This document shows positions 7,459 through 14,400 of a stretch of 14,400 nucleotides of DNA, one piece after another (within the stretch, counting starts at the first letter, position 1; the number at the start of each line of letters is the position of its first letter). The stretch comes from CAYVSF01 sp046482855 (GTDB taxonomy: Bacteria > Bacteroidota > Bacteroidia > Bacteroidales > UBA12077): assembly GCA_046482855.1 (NCBI GenBank), contig JAWOEH010000008.1:1-14400 (forward strand). Direction: 5' to 3'. The notes below the pieces were generated by a model that was not told the origin of the DNA, searched no databases, and saw nothing but the letters and a program-made list of their open reading frames with translations. The position numbers and the translations under genes are program-made.

Positions 7459-8580
7459 TTATTCAGGAAGATCTCCTGCTTTATATTTTTCGTAATACCT
7501 ATTGTAAAGCTCTTTTTTCAGGGCTTCCACCTTTTCGCTACGTTCCTTATATTCCCGTCTACTTTCTCCTTTTCGCCGTGGTCCCTGGAGATTCGATTCC
7601 CATAAAGCATCAACAATTTCGTCTTGAAAATAAAATCCTGCAATGATTTCAGGCGTAATTTCCAGTCGGTAAAAATCATTATCGGCTCCGCCAATAAGCA
7701 GGTATCGGTCATCAGGACTCAAAGCGATGGCCTCGATAGGCATCCCGGCCCCCTCGAAGGTATGAATCAGCATACCCGAGTGCAAATCCCAAAGGCTAAC
7801 ATGTGTATCGTAGGAGCCACTAATAAGAAAATTACCATCGTGGCTGAACTTCACATCCATTACGCTGCGCTCATGCCCAGAGAAAAGATGTTCCAATTTT
7901 CCGGTTTCCACATCCCACACTTTCACCATTTTATCGCGTGAAACACTTGCCAGTAAGGAACCATCAGGATGAAAATCCAGGGCATAAATATTATCAGCGT
8001 GCCCTTCAATCTTCAGGATCTCCTCAAATGTTTCCGCATCCCACAGGTAAACCGACTGCTCTTGCGAGCCGCTTGCAATGATGGGTTTAGAAGGATGATA
8101 AGCAGTGGCCAAAACGCTTTTTCGAAATTTATCGAAAACATGAAGCTCCTCACCCTTTACCACGTTCCAAAGGCGGAATGTACGATCGAAAGATCCGGAA
8201 ACCAGACGGGTGTCGTTGTGGTTAAGCTCCAACGACCAAATAAGGGTATTATGTCCCTCCATTCGCTTTTCAAAGTTCCCATTTACTGCCCACATGAATA
8301 TGTGTTGATCGCCGGCACTCAATAAAAATTTACTATCGTGAGTAAAAGTAAGTGCATAAACGGGTTGATGATGTTCACTTTTTGTGAAGATCTGTTTGCC
8401 CGTTTTGGCATCCCATAAGATAAAAGTCTCATCTTTAGAGCCACTGGCAAAATAGTTCCCATCAGGGCTATAAGCTAAAGCCACAACATGATCGTTGTGG
8501 CCGGAATACGAGGGCATATCTTGTGCCTGTGCTCCAATACTTAAAAAGAAAACCAGAAAAATCGATACAATAGGTTTCAT
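7459..8580 (-). CDS. Exported WD40-repeat beta-propeller protein
   Basis: A 373-residue protein with a clear Sec signal peptide (MKPIVSIFLVFFLSIGAQA, cleavage before Q20 or D21), so it acts outside the cytoplasm, probably in the periplasm. The mature part carries seven WD40-type repeats, one full propeller: about residues 26-57, 69-98, 109-139, 150-181, 192-223, 234-265 and a degenerate seventh at 276-307. Several show the typical GH...D...LWD/VWD spacing, for example SGHND...ILWD and EGHAD...KVWD. The C-terminal 40 residues (about 333-373) form a charged, Arg/Lys/Glu-rich helical tail. WD40 propellers are protein-binding scaffolds, so no enzymatic role is proposed. The gene lies 18 nt after a small membrane protein gene on the same strand, suggesting a two-gene transcript. 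The binding partner is unknown. Confidence 0.88.
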   Translation of the reverse strand: MKPIVSIFLVFFLSIGAQAQDMPSYSGHNDHVVALAYSPDGNYFASGSKDETFILWDAKTGKQIFTKSEHHQPVYALTFTHDSKFLLSAGDQHIFMWAVNGNFEKRMEGHNTLIWSLELNHNDTRLVSGSFDRTFRLWNVVKGEELHVFDKFRKSVLATAYHPSKPIIASGSQEQSVYLWDAETFEEILKIEGHADNIYALDFHPDGSLLASVSRDKMVKVWDVETGKLEHLFSGHERSVMDVKFSHDGNFLISGSYDTHVSLWDLHSGMLIHTFEGAGMPIEAIALSPDDRYLLIGGADNDFYRLEITPEIIAGFYFQDEIVDALWESNLQGPRRKGESRREYKERSEKVEALKKELYNRYYEKYKAGDLPE

Positions 8581-8598
8581 AAAATGTTGGTTGTTTTA

Positions 8599-9003
8599 TC
8601 AATATGGTCTAGTGTTATCCAAAAAATACTTGGAAGCAAATAATCCTGCTGCTACGCCACCTCCTAAGGCAATGCCGGTATTTACTTCGGTAGCAGAATT
8701 ACTGGCATAATTATTTGAGTTGCTGAACAGGATAAGCGCGGCTGAAGCTACCACTAATCCACCTGCTACATAAAGCATAAGCTTATCATCTTTCTTTGAA
8801 GCTGTGGCATAAGGTGCCGGAACACGGCTATTTGCCTCAGGAGATAGATGGATAAACTCCATTTTTAGTTGCTGATAAGTTCGCATGTGTTGCTCCTGTT
8901 GCTGTGAAGTTCTTAGCATTTCATTCTGTTCACCATCATTGGCACAATAGGCACTAAAAGTAAAAAACACAATCGAAAGAATAAGGAGTACAATTTTGTT
9001 CAT
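8599..9003 (-). CDS. Small exported or membrane protein of unknown function
   Basis: A 134-residue protein I do not recognise. Residues 1-20 look like a signal peptide (MNKIVLLILSIVFFTFSAYC, cleavage near A21). A Gln-rich hydrophilic segment follows (about 34-45, including TSQQQEQHMRTYQQ), then a Pro/Ala linker. Two hydrophobic stretches at about 74-93 and 107-125 (the second Gly-rich, IALGGGVAAGLFAS) could be a transmembrane hairpin. A Cys at position 20 sits at the signal end without a good lipobox context, so a lipoprotein is possible but not favoured. It is transcribed ahead of the WD40 gene with an 18-nt gap and has a plausible promoter just upstream. It may anchor or partner the periplasmic propeller; that is inference from context only. 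Confidence 0.75.
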   Translation of the reverse strand: MNKIVLLILSIVFFTFSAYCANDGEQNEMLRTSQQQEQHMRTYQQLKMEFIHLSPEANSRVPAPYATASKKDDKLMLYVAGGLVVASAALILFSNSNNYASNSATEVNTGIALGGGVAAGLFASKYFLDNTRPY

Positions 9004-9051
9004 AATTTATCGGCTTTTCTTGAATATGTTCTTTGCATCGATCTTACGGTG

Positions 9052-9084
9052 CAAAAATAGCTACAATCAATTAAATTACACGAA
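9052..9084 (-). promoter_or_regulatory. Promoter of the small membrane protein-WD40 pair
   Basis: On the minus strand 9059-9052 reads TATTTTTG, an exact match to TAnnTTTG. TTCG (9084-9081) is a three-of-four -33 match at a 21-base spacing. Transcription would begin near 9045, about 42 nt before the start codon at 9003. Confidence 0.5.
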
Positions 9085-9288
9085 CTTACTCACATTTTTG
9101 ACAAATCGTCTGCTTTTACGGATAGACGAAGCCGCAGCAAAGGCAAAATTACAAAAAGAACGTTAGGAATCAACCGCAATAGCAAAAGTTTGTTCTAATA
9201 TCAGGTTATACCAAACAACCCTTATGGGAGAAAAATGAACCCTGTTAAAGGGAATATAAGAATACTGCATCTGTTAAGAGTTTTTTTG

Positions 9289-9296
9289 TATGTTTG
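9289..9296 (+). promoter_or_regulatory. -7 box of the AbgT transporter gene
   Basis: TATGTTTG matches TAnnTTTG exactly, 25 bases before the ATG at 9321, so the leader would be only about 18 nt. No clear -33 TTTG is seen at the usual distance. The box includes the upstream in-frame ATG at 9294, which therefore would not be in the mRNA; this supports the start at 9321. Confidence 0.55.
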
Positions 9297-9320
9297 CAAC
9301 TTTACAAAAATTCAGAAAAA

Positions 9321-10865
9321 ATGACGACAAAGACAAACAAAAAGAGTTTCTTAATGCGCTTTCTCAATGCGCTGGAGCGAGGGGGGAATGCCTTACCTCA
9401 CCCGGCGACATTGTTTGCCTTATTTGCCGTCCTGGCCTTAATTCTTTCCGGTGTAGGTCATTGGCTTAATTGGCAGGCAATTCACCCCGGCACCGAAGAG
9501 GTGATTGAACCTGTGAACCTGTTATCACGCGAAGGGCTGCATCGAATAATGGTCAACATGGTTACCAACTTTACCGATTTCGCCCCACTGGGCATTGTGT
9601 TGGTAGCGATGTTGGGTATTGGCATTGCAGAAAGCAGCGGAATGATCTCCGCGATGATCAAAAAACTGGTTCTTTCATCTCCCAAGCGATTGTTAACCTT
9701 CATCATTGTATTGAGTGGTGTATTATCGAATGTAGCCAGCTCGGTAGGATATGTTCTGCTGGTTCCGCTTGCAGGCATTATTTTCATGACTGCCAAACGT
9801 CATCCTATTGCCGGTATGGCAGCAGCCTTTGCCGGCGTTTCAGGAGGATTTAGCGCTAACCTGGTATTGGGCACCATCGATCCTTTGCTGGCAGGCCTTT
9901 CGCAGGAAGCGGCCCGCATTGTTGACCCCACCTATGTGGTAAATCCAACCGCTAACTATTTTTTCATGATTGCCTCTACCTTTATGATTGCTGCAGGGGG
10001 CACATGGGTTACAGAACGCGTGCTGGAACCCCGATTAGGCCCCTACACGCCACCTGCCGATTACCAGGAGGACGAAGAAAACACCAACATGAAGACCATC
10101 TCTCCTCTGGAGAAAAAAGGTCTGCGCTATGCAGGTATCATTACGGCAGCTATTGTAGGCCTCTTGCTTTGGGGCATGATTCCGGCCGATGGATTTCTGC
10201 GCGGAATGGATGGCGATATTCTTACCTCCCCGGTATTAAAAGGAGTAGTTTCAGTAATTTTTGTTCTTTTTGGTTTAACAGGACTTGTCTTTGGATTTGT
10301 TACCAAAAAATTTAAAAGTGACGCTGACGTCATGAAAGGCATGGGCGAAAGCATGAAATCGCTGGGCATGTACATTGTTTTGGTATTTTTTGCTGCTCAA
10401 TTTGTAGCTTTCTTCAAATGGAGTAACCTGGGTCTTATTATTGCCATTAAGGGAGCAAATGGACTGATGGCTACCGATCTTGGTATCATTCCTCTGATGA
10501 TTTTATTTGTGCTGCTATCCGGCACAATTAACCTGATGATGGGAAGTGCCTCGGCAAAATGGGCCATTATGGCACCTATTTTCATCCCTATGTTTATGTT
10601 TATGGGCTACAGTCCGGAGTTATCGCAGGTAGTTTATCGTATTGGCGACAGTGTTACGAACATCATCAGTCCCATGATGAGCTTCTTTGCCCTAATCATT
10701 GCCTTTATGCAAAAATACGACCCAAAGGCAGGCATTGGCACCATCATTGCTACAATGATGCCCTACTCGCTCGCCTTCTTCTTAATGTGGGTAGTTCTAT
10801 TGGTTATCTGGATTGTTTTCGGTTTACCTTTAGGGCCCGATGCAACCTTGCACTACGCCATGTAA
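9321..10865 (+). CDS. AbgT family transporter
   Basis: A 514-residue polytopic inner-membrane transporter of the AbgT family, whose members import p-aminobenzoyl-glutamate (E. coli AbgT) or export sulfonamides (MtrF, YdaH) using the membrane ion gradient. The length matches the family. Clear family features include ERGGNALPHPATLF at the N-terminus (19-32), NFTDFAPLG (83-91), RHPIAG (160-165), the hairpin loop GFSANLVLGTIDPLLAG (176-192) with D187, MGSASAKWAIMAPIF (407-421) with W414, and YRIGDSVTNIISP (439-451) with D443. These two Asp and the Trp correspond to residues important for transport in MtrF/YdaH. A cytoplasmic charged loop (about 240-268) links the halves. An ATG at 9294 would add nine residues, but it falls inside the promoter, so 9321 is preferred. 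It is monocistronic, with its own promoter and terminator. The direction of transport and the substrate are not predictable from sequence. Confidence 0.93.
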   Translation: MTTKTNKKSFLMRFLNALERGGNALPHPATLFALFAVLALILSGVGHWLNWQAIHPGTEEVIEPVNLLSREGLHRIMVNMVTNFTDFAPLGIVLVAMLGIGIAESSGMISAMIKKLVLSSPKRLLTFIIVLSGVLSNVASSVGYVLLVPLAGIIFMTAKRHPIAGMAAAFAGVSGGFSANLVLGTIDPLLAGLSQEAARIVDPTYVVNPTANYFFMIASTFMIAAGGTWVTERVLEPRLGPYTPPADYQEDEENTNMKTISPLEKKGLRYAGIITAAIVGLLLWGMIPADGFLRGMDGDILTSPVLKGVVSVIFVLFGLTGLVFGFVTKKFKSDADVMKGMGESMKSLGMYIVLVFFAAQFVAFFKWSNLGLIIAIKGANGLMATDLGIIPLMILFVLLSGTINLMMGSASAKWAIMAPIFIPMFMFMGYSPELSQVVYRIGDSVTNIISPMMSFFALIIAFMQKYDPKAGIGTIIATMMPYSLAFFLMWVVLLVIWIVFGLPLGPDATLHYAM

Positions 10866-10890
10866 TTTCAACTAATAAAAATCTATTCAG

Positions 10891-10920
10891 AAAGCGGGAG
10901 CCAATGGTTCCCGCTTTTTT
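10891..10920 (+). terminator. Rho-independent terminator of the AbgT transporter gene
   Basis: Arms 10891-10902 and 10906-10917 form a 12-bp GC-rich stem with one G-U pair and a 3-nt loop. A run of six T ends at 10920. It lies 25 bases after the stop codon and separates the transporter from the hydrogenase-maturation operon. Confidence 0.93.
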
Positions 10921-10946
10921 CTTTGCAAGATGCTGTAAAACTTGTT

Positions 10947-10975
10947 TTTGATGTAAAACTAATTTTGTACCTTTG
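10947..10975 (+). promoter_or_regulatory. Promoter of the hydrogenase-maturation operon
   Basis: Two overlapping-phase -7 candidates match TAnnTTTG exactly and adjoin each other: TAATTTTG (10960-10967) and TACCTTTG (10968-10975). TTTG at 10947-10950 lies 17 bases before the second and can act as -33. Transcription would start near 10981-10983, leaving a leader of about 78 nt before the first gene. Confidence 0.6.
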
Positions 10976-10988
10976 TTAAATCATTAAC

Positions 10989-11051
10989 ACTCAAAACTGC
11001 GAATGGGATACGTCCCTTTCAAGGTTTCATAACTTGAGTCTAATCCGGAGG
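10989..11051 (+). promoter_or_regulatory. Structured 5' leader with strong Shine-Dalgarno
   Basis: Between the predicted transcription start and the first gene the RNA can fold. ACTCAA (10989-10994) pairs with TTGAGT (11034-11039). This encloses a hairpin in which GAA (11001-11003) pairs with TTC (11018-11020) and GGGA (11005-11008) with TCCC (11013-11016) around a UACG tetraloop. An alternative stem, TCAAG (11019-11023) with CTTGA (11033-11037), competes with the outer helix. A GGAGG Shine-Dalgarno follows at 11047-11051, 8 nt before the ATG. It is not a riboswitch class I recognise. The competing helices next to an unusually strong ribosome binding site suggest regulated translation, but no covariation is available. 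Confidence 0.4.
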
Positions 11052-11059
11052 AAACACTG

Positions 11060-11326
11060 ATGGAAAAGAGAATCGGAACAGCCATTATTTTAGTTGAAAC
11101 CAAAGATTCCGCTGCACGCGTAAACCGTGTATTGTCGGATCATGCTGCCTGTATAATTGGACGGCAGGGCTTACCACGCCCCGATGGCACCAGTATCATT
11201 TCGCTTGTTCTTGAGGGAACCACCGACGAATTAGGCTCTTTAACCGGGCAGCTCGGACGCCTGCAAGGCCTCCAGGTAAAATCGGCCCTACTCAAAAACA
11301 GCACAAGCAATGAAAAAATGGTGTAG
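11060..11326 (+). CDS. TM1266-type putative iron-only hydrogenase regulator
   Basis: An 88-residue cytoplasmic protein of the TM1266 family, described as a putative regulator of the iron-only hydrogenase system and usually found beside hydE/hydF/hydG. It has a small ferredoxin-like alpha/beta (ACT/NikR C-terminal-like) fold. Visible landmarks are the initial strand RIGTAIILVE (4-13), the helix AARVNRVLSDHA (18-29), the conserved IIGRQGLPR (32-40), the strand ISLVLEG (46-52) and the closing LQGLQVKSALLK (68-79). No DNA-binding domain is present, so how it would regulate is unclear; it may sense a small ligand or metal. The start at 11060 is fixed by the GGAGG at 11047-11051. Its 3' end overlaps the TonB-dependent receptor by 17 bases, so translation is probably coupled. 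Confidence 0.88.
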   Translation: MEKRIGTAIILVETKDSAARVNRVLSDHAACIIGRQGLPRPDGTSIISLVLEGTTDELGSLTGQLGRLQGLQVKSALLKNSTSNEKMV

Positions 11327-13709
11327 TCTTATTACAGGAATCTTTCTTACCCTATCCGTATTTGGTCAGGAGATCGCACAAAGCGGAACCGTTCGTAATG
11401 CCGAAACAGGCGAGTTTTTGCCCGGTGCTACGGTGCAGGTAGTAACGAAAGATCAGGAAGTGGTAGTACAAACCTCTACCAACAACCAGGGAGACTTTCA
11501 TTATGTCGTTCCGGCAAAAGGAGAGTATACACTAACTGTTGGATTCGTGGGCTTTAAGAATTACAAATCCCAACTGGATCTTTCCAGGCAAACAATAAAC
11601 ATAGAGCTGATTCCTTTTGCCGTGAATATGGATGAAGTAATTATCAGCAGCTTGTTTGCGCCTCAAACAGCGAAAGAGGCCGTTTACCCGGTAGGCATCC
11701 AAACCCCAAAAGAACGATTGGAAGGCGCATATGCCACACCCTCAGAAATAGCCGCGCAAATTCCCGGTGTGGCTTTGGCAAAAGATGGCGCCTGGGGTAC
11801 CAGTATTACTATCAGAGGACTAAACGAACAGCGCATTGTTACCCTGATTAATGGCAACCGCATAGAAACCGCCAACGACTTGTATGCCGGATTAAGCATG
11901 TTACATCCTTCCTCTATCCAACAGGTAGAAGTAATAAAAGGAGCGTCATCGGCCTTACACGGAAGCGGGGCAATGGGAGGCATTATCAACATGGTAACCC
12001 ATACGGGAGATTTTTCACCCACACCACAAGTAAAAGCGACTATTGAGAGCAGTTACGACAACGTGAACAAAGCCTTTGGAAATCATGCACGGATAACTGC
12101 CGAAGGCAAAAACTGGTATCTCCATACAGGCATTGGACTGCGCCAGGCGGACGATGTGAGAACTCCGGAAGGAACACTTGAAAACAGCCAGTACACCGAT
12201 CAACAAATCAATATCAGTACCGGCATAAAAAAGGATCAGCATCAGTTCCATGTCAATTACCAGAATTATCAGGCAAATGATGTTGGCATTCCCGGTGGCA
12301 GCCCTCTGCCCGGTCCTGCTAAGGCCACTTATACAAATGCCGACAGAGAGCTGATGGATCTTACCTACAAATATATCCCCAAACAAGGCAACTTAAAAAC
12401 ATTGGAGGCAAGTTACTTTTACCAAAGCATCGTTCGCGATGTGGAGCTCTTTCCTAATGTTCCGCCCACTGTAACACCTACACAAATCATTACCCCAAAG
12501 CGATTTACGCCCTCAGGAAGCCATTACACGCAAGGCGCAAAGTTGACCTCGACATGGGCCTGGAATAAACAACTGGAAACCGTTGCGGGGGTTGATACCT
12601 GGCAACGTCGGTTAGAAACCAGCAGAGAAAAAGAGATTTCCATTGATGTGTTGGACAGTGAGAACAACATTATCAAAACCAACCAGCTCATTCGAGCCGA
12701 AGAGCCCATCCCGCAATCGCGCTTTATGAGCAGTGGGATCTTTGCCGAACAAAAACTGCACTCACAAAACAAAAAGGCGACCTTTGCCCTGGGAGCACGG
12801 CTCGATAATATTGTTGTAGAAAACGACAACCACTACGACCCTGTGTACCTGGAGATGAACGGCGTACGAAATGACACTCCGCCCAATCAGCGATTGGTAT
12901 TTGAGGAAGCCACACATAGCGACATCAGCTGGAGTGTGAATGCCAGTGCGCTGTATCGAATAACTCCGGAAATGCACATTGCTTATAACATTGCCCGGGC
13001 TTATCGCTCACCCTCGTTGGAGGAACGATTTAAATACATCGACCTGGGCACAAAAGTACGTTTGGGAAATCCCAATCTGGAGCCCGAACAAAGTTTTTTC
13101 AATGACCTAAGCCTGCGCATGTGGTACCCAAAATGGCAGCTTACAGCTTCGGCCTATATTAACTCGCTAAGTAACCTGATTGTGGAAACGCCCGGGGCGT
13201 TTATTTACACCTACACAGCAGGCGGAACAGAACTTACAGACACCTTGCCGTCGCTTACCAATAACAATGTAAACGATGCACGCTACTACGGCATCGACCT
13301 GCAAGGCAGAGTAAAACTTACCTCCAATTGGCACCTGTCATTTGCCGGTGCATATGTACGTGGAGAAGATACCCAGAACGATACTGACTTGCCACTGGTA
13401 CCTCCCATGCGGGGCCGCTTGGCACTGACCTATCAACACCCATCCATGGGTAGGCTGAAAGCAACTCTTACAGGTGTAGCCGGACAAGATAAAGTGGCCG
13501 AAGGCGAAAGCAGCACAGCCGGCTATGGCAAAACAGACCTGAACTACCAATCGCCTGACATACCTCTAAAAAGTATACACTTAACACTAGTAGCCGGAAT
13601 CGACAACCTTTTTGATAAAGCCTATACCAATCACCTGGCAACAAACCGCGGAAGCATCAGCATTGAACCCGGGCGCAATATCTACTTCAAGGCCCTGTTT
13701 AACTTATAA
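11310..13709 (+). CDS. TonB-dependent outer-membrane receptor
   Basis: A 799-residue outer-membrane active transporter powered by the TonB-ExbBD complex. Order of parts: signal peptide 1-20 (cleavage before Q20 or E21), carboxypeptidase-regulatory-like beta-sandwich at about 24-101 (GTVRNAETGEFLPGA start), a TonB-box-like MDEVIIS at 107-113, plug domain at about 119-230 (GTSITIRGLNEQRIVTLING, VEVIKGASSALHGSGAMGGII), then a 22-stranded barrel to the C-terminus. The barrel includes the conserved YRSPSLEERF and GNPNLEPEQS signatures, common in siderophore, heme and cobalamin receptors. There is no SusD partner, which argues against glycan uptake. The C-terminus is FKALFNL, ending in Leu rather than the usual Phe. 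It overlaps the TM1266-type gene by 17 bases and is followed 11 bases later by hydG, so it is firmly inside a hydrogenase-maturation operon. An iron source as substrate is the natural inference, unproven. Confidence 0.92.
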   Translation: MKKWCSLITGIFLTLSVFGQEIAQSGTVRNAETGEFLPGATVQVVTKDQEVVVQTSTNNQGDFHYVVPAKGEYTLTVGFVGFKNYKSQLDLSRQTINIELIPFAVNMDEVIISSLFAPQTAKEAVYPVGIQTPKERLEGAYATPSEIAAQIPGVALAKDGAWGTSITIRGLNEQRIVTLINGNRIETANDLYAGLSMLHPSSIQQVEVIKGASSALHGSGAMGGIINMVTHTGDFSPTPQVKATIESSYDNVNKAFGNHARITAEGKNWYLHTGIGLRQADDVRTPEGTLENSQYTDQQINISTGIKKDQHQFHVNYQNYQANDVGIPGGSPLPGPAKATYTNADRELMDLTYKYIPKQGNLKTLEASYFYQSIVRDVELFPNVPPTVTPTQIITPKRFTPSGSHYTQGAKLTSTWAWNKQLETVAGVDTWQRRLETSREKEISIDVLDSENNIIKTNQLIRAEEPIPQSRFMSSGIFAEQKLHSQNKKATFALGARLDNIVVENDNHYDPVYLEMNGVRNDTPPNQRLVFEEATHSDISWSVNASALYRITPEMHIAYNIARAYRSPSLEERFKYIDLGTKVRLGNPNLEPEQSFFNDLSLRMWYPKWQLTASAYINSLSNLIVETPGAFIYTYTAGGTELTDTLPSLTNNNVNDARYYGIDLQGRVKLTSNWHLSFAGAYVRGEDTQNDTDLPLVPPMRGRLALTYQHPSMGRLKATLTGVAGQDKVAEGESSTAGYGKTDLNYQSPDIPLKSIHLTLVAGIDNLFDKAYTNHLATNRGSISIEPGRNIYFKALFNL

Positions 13710-13720
13710 AATCACTACTT

Positions 13721-14400
13721 ATGAAATTCACACCAGAAACATACCGCATAAAAGATGAACCCATGAAGCCCTTTATCGATGCCAACGAGATTTGGGACTT
13801 CATTGAGGAAACAAAAAATCCGACAAAAGAGCAGGTTCGTGAAGTTATTCAACGCTCACTGGACAAAAATCGCCTGTCGTTGCGCGAAACGGCTATCCTA
13901 CTCAATGCTACCGACAAGGAGTTGGTGGAAGAGATAAAGCAGGGTGCCAAAACGCTGAAAGAAAAAGTGTATGGCAATCGTATTGTGCTATTTGCTCCCT
14001 TGTACATTGGAAATAAATGTACCAACAACTGTTCCTACTGTGGTTTTCGGGCTTCAAACAAAGAAGCTGTGCGCCGCACACTTAACGACCAGGAGCTGGT
14101 GCACGAAGTAGAAGCACTGGAGGACAATGGACAAAAGCGATTAATTCTGGTATATGGAGAACATCCTGACTACTCTCCCGAATACATTGCCCATACAGTA
14201 AAAACCGTGTATGATGTAAAGAAAGGCTATGGCGAGATCAGAAGGGTAAACATCAACGCGGCACCTCTGGAAATTGAAGGCTACAAGGTGGTAAAAGAGG
14301 CCGGCATTGGTACCTATCAGGTATTTCAAGAAACCTACCACCCCGAAGCGTATAAGCGCTACCACTTGGGAGGCAAGAAGGCCAACTACAACTATCGTCT
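13721..14400 (+). CDS. hydG: [FeFe]-hydrogenase H-cluster radical SAM maturase HydG (3' end outside window)
   Basis: The first 226 codons of an uninterrupted frame running off the window edge; the full protein is usually about 470 residues. HydG is a cytoplasmic radical-SAM tyrosine lyase. It cleaves L-tyrosine into p-cresol, CO and cyanide and builds the Fe(CO)2(CN) synthon for the hydrogenase H-cluster, working with HydE and HydF. The radical-SAM cluster motif CX3CX2C is CTNNCSYCGF with C100, C104 and C107, preceded by FAPLYIGNK (91-99). RLSLRETAILLN (51-62), RLILVYGEHPDYSPEY (144-159), NINAAPLE and GTYQVFQETYHPEAYKRYH follow the HydG pattern; ThiH is the closest relative but lacks this N-terminal form. 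The start at 13721 is 11 nt after the receptor stop. The C-terminal domain that binds the second [4Fe-4S]-Fe cluster is not in the window. Confidence 0.93.
   Translation, partial: MKFTPETYRIKDEPMKPFIDANEIWDFIEETKNPTKEQVREVIQRSLDKNRLSLRETAILLNATDKELVEEIKQGAKTLKEKVYGNRIVLFAPLYIGNKCTNNCSYCGFRASNKEAVRRTLNDQELVHEVEALEDNGQKRLILVYGEHPDYSPEYIAHTVKTVYDVKKGYGEIRRVNINAAPLEIEGYKVVKEAGIGTYQVFQETYHPEAYKRYHLGGKKANYNYR

Larger units (their letters stand above)
9004..9320. other. Divergent intergenic region with two promoters
   Basis: This region of about 317 bases separates the small membrane protein gene from the AbgT transporter. Apart from the two promoters listed separately, it holds a 46-codon plus-strand open frame (9026-9166) ending in AAAKAKLQKER. 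That frame overlaps the minus-strand promoter and lacks a ribosome binding site, so I do not call it a gene. Short inverted repeats such as CCCT/AGGG occur at 9240-9252, and CTGTTAA occurs twice, about 29 bases apart. I see no tRNA or known riboswitch. Confidence 0.5.

Noticed and set aside
7969..8325. 118-codon plus-strand frame opposite the WD40 gene
   Set aside because: It is antisense to a strongly supported seven-repeat propeller and is explained as a frame shadow.
9026..9166. 46-codon plus-strand frame ending in AAAKAKLQKER
   Set aside because: It overlaps the minus-strand promoter of the membrane protein-WD40 pair, has no ribosome binding signal and no recognisable homology. It is probably chance, though a decayed gene end cannot be excluded.
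10559..10951. 130-codon plus-strand frame within and past the AbgT gene
   Set aside because: It lies in another frame of the transporter and runs through its terminator, and the protein (rich in His, Tyr and Cys) resembles no family.
10976..11059. Cobalamin or other known riboswitch ahead of a TonB receptor operon
   Set aside because: The leader is only about 80 nt and lacks the conserved cobalamin core (GCCACTG-type box) and the cores of TPP, FMN and SAM classes.

Overview
The window looks like chromosomal DNA of an anaerobic or fermentative Bacteroidota. No taxon marker is present, so a placement near Bacteroidales/Marinilabiliales is inference. The clues are promoter -7 boxes of the Bacteroidota form TAnnTTTG, A-rich start regions mostly without Shine-Dalgarno sequences, a DUF3078 outer-membrane protein, a TonB-dependent receptor with a carboxypeptidase-like N-terminal domain, a Bacteroides-type tryptophanase, and [FeFe]-hydrogenase maturation genes. 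I found no mobile element, CRISPR array, tRNA or rRNA.

Layout from left to right. Bases 1-216 hold no supported gene. On the minus strand lie a MATE efflux pump (217-1545) and tryptophanase tnaA (1692-3065), separated by a strong intrinsic terminator that closes tnaA. The 288-base gap 3066-3353 holds two overlapping divergent promoters. Its tnaA side would give a leader of about 200 nt containing a 27-codon open frame. On the plus strand 3354-7317 is one tight operon: a DUF3078 outer-membrane barrel protein, a small HAD-fold protein overlapping it by ATGA, and a long-chain acyl-CoA ligase 5 nt further on. A nearly perfect 18-bp hairpin at 7401-7442 separates this operon from a convergent minus-strand pair: an exported seven-bladed WD40 protein (7459-8580), preceded in the transcript by a small membrane protein (8599-9003). 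An AbgT-family transporter follows on the plus strand (9321-10865) with its own promoter and terminator.

The last region (10960 to the window end) is the start of an [FeFe]-hydrogenase H-cluster operon. A promoter and a short, apparently folded leader precede a TM1266-family putative hydrogenase regulator with an unusually strong Shine-Dalgarno. A TonB-dependent receptor overlaps it by 17 bases, and the radical-SAM maturase HydG follows 11 bases later and is cut by the window edge. HydG makes the Fe(CO)2(CN) synthon of the hydrogenase active site, so an outer-membrane importer locked between regulator and maturase suggests dedicated iron (or other cofactor) uptake for hydrogenase assembly. 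This and the tnaA leader are the most interesting parts of the window.
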